5,230 nucleotides of DNA from an uncultured Litorilinea sp. (lineage in GTDB: Bacteria > Chloroflexota > Anaerolineae > Caldilineales > Caldilineaceae). The notes beneath the pieces are model-generated. The model saw only the letters and a list, made by a program, of their open reading frames with translations. It ran no database searches and was not told the origin of the DNA. A program made the position numbers and the translations under genes. Of the stretch, positions 1 to 3,649 are shown piece by piece. The stretch is taken from contig CAKZVN010000188.1 in NCBI GenBank assembly GCA_937922105.1, forward strand, positions 1 to 5,230, written 5' to 3'. Every line of letters starts with the position of its first letter. Position 1 is the stretch's first letter.

Positions 1-18
1 TTTCCAGCTACCCTCCCC

Positions 19-1701
19 TCACCGTATCCCCATACGCGCCTGGTACTCCTCCCAACCGCCCAGATAGACGCGCACACGCCCCGCCGCCACCTCCCAGATT
101 TCCTGGGCAAAGCCCTCGATGAAGCGACGATCATGCGAAACCGCCACCACCGGCCCCGCAAACCCACGCAGCGCAGCCTCGAACTCCTCCACCACATCTA
201 GGCTCAGATGATTCGTCGGTTCGTCCAGCAGCAGCAGGTTGGCTCGCACGGTGAGCAAGGTCGCTAGCTGCAGCTTGCGCTTCTGGCCCACGCTCAAGGT
301 ACGCACCGGCTTGGCTAAGTCGGGATAAGCGAAGAGACCATAGGCGAGCAATTCGGACGTGAACTCCTCGGCGTCCCCGGCACGTCCGGCGCGGAAGCGC
401 TCAAAGAGCGTCCCCTCCTGCGCCAATGTCTCCTGCTCTTGGTCCAGATAGCCCAATACCACCCCCGCGGCGCGCTCTACCACCCCGGCGTCGGGCTGTT
501 CCATTCCGGCTAATAGACGCAGCAGCGTCGTCTTGCCCGCGCCGTTCGGCCCCACGATCACCACACGGCTGTCGCTGCGCACAGTCAGATCGACCTCCGT
601 CAGCAACGACTGCCCGCCGTACCCCTTCGCCACCCCGGATACCACCAGCGGAAAGCGACTCGCCAACGTCGCCGGGTCAAAGCTAGGATTGATCACCAGT
701 GGACGCGGCGGCTTGGGCAGCGCGTCCTCCTCCAGCCGGCGCAGCCGCTCCTCGGCGTTGCGTATGTTGCGCGCCACGGCGTCATCGACGCGCTGCGCCT
801 TGAAATAGATTATGTACTTGTCGCCGTCGCGCGGCGCGCGTTGTGGGTGTCCCACCTGGCGCGCCTTACTCTTGATCAGCTTCCGCAGCTCCCAGATCTC
901 CTCCTGCTGCGCCCAATACTCCGTCTCCCACTTGGCGCGCGCCGCGGCTTTGGCCTGGGCATAGAAGTCGTAGTTACCCGCATAGTGCCGGGTCTCCTTG
1001 CTGTGCTCGTCGATCTCCACGATGCGCGCGGCCACTTGGTTGAGAAACTGACGGTCATGCGAAACCACCAGCAGCGCCCCCTTGAACTCCACCAGCGTCC
1101 GCTCCAACCACGCCAGCGCGGCAAAGTCCAAGTGATTGGTCGGCTCGTCCAGCAGCAAGAGGTCCGGGCTACGCAGGAGCAGCGCCGCCAACCCTAGCCG
1201 CGACTTCTCGCCCCCGGACAACGACTGCACCGGACGGCTCTGCGCAATGTGGTCCACTTGCAGACCCGCCAAGACCTCGCGCGTGCGATACTCCAGCGAA
1301 TAGCCTCCCAGCCGTTCATAGCGGTCGCTCAGCAGCCCATACTCCGCCAGCAACGCATCCAACGCGTCGCCCGCCGTCGCCATCCGCTGTTCCAGACTAC
1401 GCAGACGCGCCTCGACACGCACCACCTCACCCAGCGCCCGCGCCAACAACTGCGCGACCGTAAGCGCATCGGCATCATGCAGCGCCTGCGGCAAGTAGCC
1501 TATTTCCGCGCCTGGCGCAAGCCAGACTGTACCGTCGTCCGCCTGCTCCTCGCCCATGATGATCCGCAACAGCGTCGATTTGCCGGCCCCGTTGGCCCCC
1601 ACCAGCCCCACCTTTTGTCCTGCGCCGACGACGAATGTAGCCCGGCTCAGCACCTGATGGTCGCCATACGTTTTGGAAATACCGTCAACTCGCAATCCCA
1701 T
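19..1701 (-). CDS. ABC-F family ATPase (ribosome-associated, possible antibiotic-resistance type)
   Basis: This is a complete protein of 560 residues with two ATP-binding cassettes and no membrane segments, the ABC-F architecture of soluble ATPases that act on the ribosome. Cassette 1 has Walker A GANGAGKST (about 35-43), signature LSGGEKSRL (161-169), Walker B LLLLDEPTNHLD with catalytic Glu186, and the SHD switch at His215. Cassette 2 has Walker A GPNGAGKTT (384-392), a degenerate signature LSVGQ (469-473), Walker B with Glu494 and the SHD switch at His523. Between them lies a long charged linker (about 240-335), largely helical in appearance, with a PRDGDKY segment and a PKPPRPL end; in ABC-F proteins this linker reaches the peptidyl-transferase centre. 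The linker resembles, from memory, those of drug-resistance ABC-F proteins of actinobacteria, but a housekeeping translation factor is not excluded. An in-frame ATG at 1719 would add six residues; I chose ATG 1701 because an AAGGAGG lies 5 nt upstream. A terminator-containing leader lies upstream. Confidence 0.95.
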   Translation of the reverse strand: MGLRVDGISKTYGDHQVLSRATFVVGAGQKVGLVGANGAGKSTLLRIIMGEEQADDGTVWLAPGAEIGYLPQALHDADALTVAQLLARALGEVVRVEARLRSLEQRMATAGDALDALLAEYGLLSDRYERLGGYSLEYRTREVLAGLQVDHIAQSRPVQSLSGGEKSRLGLAALLLRSPDLLLLDEPTNHLDFAALAWLERTLVEFKGALLVVSHDRQFLNQVAARIVEIDEHSKETRHYAGNYDFYAQAKAAARAKWETEYWAQQEEIWELRKLIKSKARQVGHPQRAPRDGDKYIIYFKAQRVDDAVARNIRNAEERLRRLEEDALPKPPRPLVINPSFDPATLASRFPLVVSGVAKGYGGQSLLTEVDLTVRSDSRVVIVGPNGAGKTTLLRLLAGMEQPDAGVVERAAGVVLGYLDQEQETLAQEGTLFERFRAGRAGDAEEFTSELLAYGLFAYPDLAKPVRTLSVGQKRKLQLATLLTVRANLLLLDEPTNHLSLDVVEEFEAALRGFAGPVVAVSHDRRFIEGFAQEIWEVAAGRVRVYLGGWEEYQARMGIR

Positions 1702-1706
1702 CGGCC

Positions 1707-1713
1707 CCTCCTT
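1707..1713 (-). promoter_or_regulatory. Shine-Dalgarno deciding the ABC-F start
   Basis: The minus strand reads AAGGAGG, then GGCCG, then the ATG at 1701. This is a full anti-16S match at 5-nt spacing. The upstream in-frame ATG at 1719 has only a weak purine stretch before it, and choosing it would place this Shine-Dalgarno inside the coding sequence. Confidence 0.85.
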
Positions 1714-1822
1714 ATCCATTCAACCGGCCGCGTTCCGCCTGGAAGACGGAGTACTCTCTCGTAACCGTGATGCCGGGCGAACCTGGATCGGAGCAGACGC
1801 AATACGCGAATCAGGCTACGGC

Positions 1823-1860
1823 AAAACAAAACGACCACGAGCGAGATACGCCCGTGGTCG
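1823..1860 (-). terminator. Intrinsic (rho-independent) terminator upstream of the ABC-F gene
   Basis: On the minus strand CGACCACGGGCG (1860-1849) pairs with CGCTCGTGGTCG (1843-1832) to make a continuous 12-bp stem with one G-U pair and a TATCT loop. The tract TTTTGTTTT (1831-1823) follows at once. Read on the plus strand there is no T tract, so the element works only in the minus direction, towards the ABC-F gene. It ends about 120 nt before the ABC-F start codon and about 260 nt after the stop of the small membrane-protein gene. It could be a conditional attenuator for the ABC-F gene, the 3' end of a small RNA, or the terminator of the upstream gene. Confidence 0.88.
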
Positions 1861-1880
1861 CCAAACTACGCGGTGATCTG

Positions 1881-1973
1881 TTACCGGCTACCGGTTACAC
1901 GCGGGACATCTCGCATCCGTAGGGGGTGCGCCCCCAAGATCGTCCCCAGTTTCACCGGTCGCTCTCTCCTCAT
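1881..1973 (-). other. Possible 30-codon upstream reading frame in the leader
   Basis: An ATG at 1973 opens a 30-codon frame ending at TAA 1881-1883, inside the structured leader. The ATG itself has no well-spaced Shine-Dalgarno (an AGGAG lies 13 nt upstream). An in-frame GTG at 1955 has AGGAG 10 nt upstream and would give a 24-residue peptide rich in Arg, Gly and Pro. Translation would run through the 5' strand of the closing helix and all the enclosed stems, stopping just before the closing helix's 3' strand, a geometry suited to ribosome-mediated attenuation. The frame also extends open upstream to 2147, so it may be chance openness in GC-rich DNA. Confidence 0.22.
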
Positions 1974-2027
1974 GCTGGGCAGGATGCTCCTGCCGGCCGC
2001 ACAACGCCGTTGTCGTTGCACAGTTGA

Positions 2028-2056
2028 AGGGTACACAAAAACCGGCCCGGCGTCAA
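2028..2056 (-). promoter_or_regulatory. Sigma70-type promoter for the leader and ABC-F gene
   Basis: The minus strand carries TTGACG (2056-2051, 5 of 6 matches to the -35 consensus), a 17-nt spacer and TACCCT (2033-2028, 3 of 6 matches, keeping the first TA and final T). Transcription would start near 2021, exactly at the foot of the first leader hairpin. The weak -10 keeps confidence moderate. Confidence 0.5.
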
Positions 2057-2116
2057 GCCGAGTTGCGTGCCGCCGCTCAATTGGCTGCGGAAGAAGCCCA
2101 AGACAGCGTGCGCGTC

Positions 2117-2380
2117 TTACATCTGCCCTAATTTGGCCCCGGCACAATCGTAGGCCGGCTCCAGAATCTCAGGCAGGGTGGCAGGCGCGGCATACCCGGC
2201 GGAAGCCATCACCATCAGCACCGCCAGCAGAGCATAACAGACAACGAGAAACAGGACCAGCCGTAGGGAAAAACGTTGCAGCGGGGTAAAACGATGAGGA
2301 AACTCTGCCGCAGTGGTGGTGATGCCAGGCTCCTGCTCGGCCCGGGGATAATAACGGCTGGGATAGGGATCGTCGCGCAT
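2117..2380 (-). CDS. Small single-span membrane protein, unknown function
   Basis: This gene encodes an 87-residue protein that I do not recognise. Residues 1-36 are polar, rich in Pro, Tyr and Arg. Residues 39-59 (LRLVLFLVV onward) form one strongly hydrophobic membrane segment preceded by Arg30, Arg36 and Arg40, so the positive-inside rule puts the N-terminus in the cytoplasm. The short tail (about 60-87) has a single Cys79 and would lie outside the membrane. A signal peptide is unlikely because the hydrophobic stretch starts too far in. The start is well supported: AAGGAG (2393-2388) lies 7 nt before the ATG. The gene has a strong promoter with two palindromic operators downstream of it. 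There is no terminator between its stop and the ABC-F leader promoter, so its transcript probably enters the leader. The ribosome binding site and promoter make it a real gene despite its length. Confidence 0.75.
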   Translation of the reverse strand: MRDDPYPSRYYPRAEQEPGITTTAAEFPHRFTPLQRFSLRLVLFLVVCYALLAVLMVMASAGYAAPATLPEILEPAYDCAGAKLGQM

Positions 2381-2440
2381 GGGGTTTCTCCTTGTCCAAA
2401 AGCGGGTAATTGCACGGCTGTGGCGAGCCGGACTACGCGT

Positions 2441-2474
2441 TGGGTTAACCCACGTCGCTTTTTGGGTTAACCCA
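2441..2474. promoter_or_regulatory. Tandem palindromic operators, two copies of TGGGTTAACCCA
   Basis: The 12-bp sequence TGGGTTAACCCA occurs twice, at 2441-2452 and 2463-2474. Each copy is a perfect palindrome and the two are identical, while the 10 bp between them and the flanks are not conserved. The centres are 22 bp apart, about two helical turns, so two dimers would bind the same face of the DNA. On the minus strand the copies fall at roughly +5 to +16 and +27 to +38 of the membrane-protein transcript, the place for a repressor that blocks initiation or early elongation. The divergent plus-strand promoter lies about 60 bp away and could also be affected. I cannot name the regulator, and none is encoded in the window. 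Confidence 0.75.
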
Positions 2475-2485
2475 GGATTATTCCA

Positions 2486-2513
2486 ATTATAACGCCACGG
2501 CGCCCCACGTCAA
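2486..2513 (-). promoter_or_regulatory. Strong sigma70-type promoter of the small membrane-protein gene
   Basis: The minus strand has TTGACG (2513-2508), a 16-nt spacer and a perfect TATAAT (2491-2486), standing out as an A+T island in GC-rich DNA. The expected start is near 2479, leaving a 5' untranslated region of about 100 nt that contains both palindromic operators. Confidence 0.8.
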
Positions 2514-2533
2514 ACGCGTTTTTTGTAGCCCGG

Positions 2534-2562
2534 TTGGTCCCCGCCTCGCCCTGTGCTATCAT
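2534..2562 (+). promoter_or_regulatory. Extended -10 promoter of the 94-residue protein gene
   Basis: The plus strand reads TTGGTC (2534-2539, weak -35), a 17-nt spacer, then TATCAT (2557-2562) preceded by the extended element TGC (2554-2556). Transcription would start near 2569, about 78 nt before the ATG at 2647. It is divergent from the promoter at 2486-2513, with the two -35 boxes 20 bp apart. Confidence 0.55.
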
Positions 2563-2646
2563 GCACGCACGGCACCTACCCCGCGTCGCCCAGCGCCCAC
2601 GCGCGCTTGCCGCCCACTTCCGTCACGCGCATACAAGGAGCAACCC

Positions 2647-2931
2647 ATGACCTGGTTTCCCGTCACATCCTACTACCTGCGCTACAACACCAACGACAAA
2701 CAGCCCGTCGTCGGCATCTACTTCTCCGTCTCCACCCCAGCCGGCACGCGCATTGACAGCCGCCATCTCGCCGTGCCCGCCGCCGATGCCTACTACTTAG
2801 CGGACATGCTGCGCAACGAAAAGCCCGTCTATTTCGACCCCAAGACCGGCGCACTGGCGACGGGTCATGAACCGGTAGGGGAAGGGGAGGCCCCCGGCGG
2901 CGCATCCACCGGCGGAGGCCCCATCAACTGA
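2647..2931 (+). CDS. Hypothetical small protein with Gly-rich tail
   Basis: This gene encodes a 94-residue protein that I do not recognise. Residues 1-70 look like a compact, mostly beta domain rich in aromatic residues (Tyr-Tyr-Leu-Arg-Tyr near 9-13, GIYFSVSTPAG at about 23-33, then a short helix, then PVYFDPKTGALATG at about 60-73). The last 20 residues are Gly, Pro and Glu rich and probably disordered. There is no signal peptide, membrane segment or cysteine, so it is probably cytoplasmic. The ATG has AAGGAG (2635-2640) at 6-nt spacing and a credible promoter upstream, and it is the only plus-strand gene in the window. It ends 13 bp from the stop of the cyclase-family gene, which it faces tail to tail; I see no terminator in that gap. 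Its strand and separate promoter set it apart from its neighbours. Confidence 0.75.
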   Translation: MTWFPVTSYYLRYNTNDKQPVVGIYFSVSTPAGTRIDSRHLAVPAADAYYLADMLRNEKPVYFDPKTGALATGHEPVGEGEAPGGASTGGGPIN

Positions 2932-2944
2932 CTTACAGCCCGGC

Positions 2945-3592
2945 CTACTCCTCCACCGCAATGACGCGCAGCGGGAACGCGTCCAGCCCTTTCACCGGAA
3001 TCGGCAACGCATAGACCTGCACCCGGCTGCGCGTCAACCGGTCCAAGTTAGTCAGGTTCTCGATCAAGGGAATCCCTGCGCGAAAGAGCACCAAATGATT
3101 GACGTTGGCATGGGTGGTGTCGTGGCTTAGCTCGACGCCGCCCGAATCCACACCCATGAGTTTCATTCCCTGCTCCACCAGCCAGACCAAGCCCGCGGTG
3201 GCGAAATAGCGCGTCTTGCCCATCTGCCCAAAGACAATATCGCCGGGACGCACACCACCCGCCGCGGCAGCCGCCGCCTGCACTTGCGCCAACGTGACGC
3301 CGCCTTCGGCCTCGGCCTGGCGCAGGTCCAAGATCACCGCCGGCCCAATCAACTGATCCAAGCGGAGCGCGGCCAAATCCGCCCCGTCCTTCAGACAGTG
3401 GAACGGCGTCTCGATGTGCGTGCCCACATGGTTCATCAACTCCACATCCGACATCACATACCACTCGCCCGGCGGGCGCACCTTGCCGGGAATCTCGTGC
3501 AGCGCATCGTGAATGTTGACCACGAATTTGCGTTCGGCGTCGGGCGCGGTCGGCTCGATCACCAACGTAAGGTCTACAATTCTGGGGGACAT
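2945..3592 (-). CDS. Cyclase / kynurenine formamidase-family metal-dependent hydrolase
   Basis: This is a complete protein of 215 residues, near the usual 200-250 of the cyclase (KynB-like) family, cytoplasmic, with no signal peptide. The family signature appears as HVGTHIETPFH, placing His55, His59, Glu61 and His65 as metal ligands; the usual residue at 61 is Asp, so this protein carries a Glu variant. The later pair His166 and Glu178 (in GIPLIENLTNL) has the 12-residue spacing seen in KynB. Members hydrolyse N-formylkynurenine, other amides, esters or lactone-like substrates. No other tryptophan-degradation gene is present, so kynurenine need not be the substrate. A GTG at 3598 could extend the frame by two codons, but the ATG at 3592 fits the ribosome binding site better. 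The gene lies 57 bp downstream of the metallohydrolase gene and is probably co-transcribed with it. Confidence 0.9.
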   Translation of the reverse strand: MSPRIVDLTLVIEPTAPDAERKFVVNIHDALHEIPGKVRPPGEWYVMSDVELMNHVGTHIETPFHCLKDGADLAALRLDQLIGPAVILDLRQAEAEGGVTLAQVQAAAAAAGGVRPGDIVFGQMGKTRYFATAGLVWLVEQGMKLMGVDSGGVELSHDTTHANVNHLVLFRAGIPLIENLTNLDRLTRSRVQVYALPIPVKGLDAFPLRVIAVEE

Positions 3593-3600
3593 GCCCACCG

Positions 3601-3605
3601 TCCTT
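3601..3605 (-). promoter_or_regulatory. Shine-Dalgarno deciding the cyclase-family start
   Basis: AAGGA on the minus strand lies 8 nt before the ATG at 3592 but only 2 nt before the in-frame GTG at 3598, so the ATG is the better start. Confidence 0.7.
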
Positions 3606-3614
3606 TCCGTACAA

Positions 3615-3641
3615 GCGACCGGTGTTATTCGCGCCGGTCGC
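3615..3641 (-). other. Intercistronic hairpin
   Basis: GCGACCGG and CCGGTCGC (3615-3622 and 3634-3641) are perfect inverted repeats with an 11-nt loop, between the metallohydrolase stop and the cyclase-family ribosome binding site. No T tract follows on the minus strand, so it is a poor terminator. It may protect or process the mRNA, or tune expression of the second gene. Confidence 0.45.
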
Positions 3642-3649
3642 GGCGGCTC

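Larger units (their letters stand above)
1823..2021 (-). ncRNA. Structured leader RNA or small RNA of unknown class ending at an intrinsic terminator
   Basis: A transcript from the promoter at 2028-2056 would be about 200 nt and very structured. By eye I find these helices: GTGCAACG with CGTTGTGC (2021-1999, 7-nt loop, two G-U pairs); GGCAGG with CCTGCC (1994-1978, 5-nt loop); a closing helix CGGTGA/CTG (1957-1947) with CAG/TCACCG (1880-1871), enclosing GGGAC-ATCT (1946-1937) with AGAT-GTCCC (1911-1903), GGGGG-CGCA-CCCCC (1935-1922) and ACCGG-TAG-CCGGT (1895-1883); then the terminator. Together these form a multi-branched fold. I recognise no riboswitch or T-box consensus. The 120 nt from the terminator to the ABC-F start (1702-1822) contains no promoter I can defend, which favours a leader/attenuator reading over a free-standing RNA. 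I did not find a clear alternative antiterminator pairing by eye. The fold is inferred and has not been calculated. Confidence 0.5.

Noticed and set aside
1702..1719. ATG at 1719 as the ABC-F start
   Set aside because: It would translate through the AAGGAGG Shine-Dalgarno that is ideally placed for the ATG at 1701, and it has no good site of its own.
1249..1764. Long plus-strand frames opposite the ABC-F and metallohydrolase genes (also 841-1197, 3622-4170 and 4154-5005)
   Set aside because: They are antisense shadows: low-complexity Arg, His, Gln and Pro-rich translations without ribosome binding sites, lying over clearly conserved genes.
1861..1970. Possible T-box leader: an AGAGAG-like run and an ACCGCG near a terminator
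   Set aside because: The required TGG that pairs with the tRNA end is missing before ACCGCG (the sequence reads GATCACCGCG), and the stem I features are absent.
1823..2021. 6S RNA, SRP RNA or RNase P RNA
   Set aside because: The length could suit 6S RNA, but the fold is a series of branched hairpins without the long rod and central bubble. The conserved SRP tetraloop region and RNase P core sequences are not seen.
1881..2147. 88-residue minus-strand reading frame across the leader
   Set aside because: The start has no ribosome binding site, the predicted protein is Arg-rich with no recognisable pattern, and the frame overlaps the leader promoter and stems. Only its last 24-30 codons are kept as a possible leader peptide.
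2932..2944. Bidirectional terminator between the convergent genes
   Set aside because: The 13-bp gap and flanking ends contain GC-rich partial repeats but no clean stem followed by a T tract on either strand.
3615..3624. GCGACCGGTG shared between the intercistronic hairpin and the ABC-F leader (minus strand, 1962-1953)
   Set aside because: It is a single ten-base match between unrelated contexts in GC-rich DNA, with no further similarity around it; coincidence is the simplest explanation.
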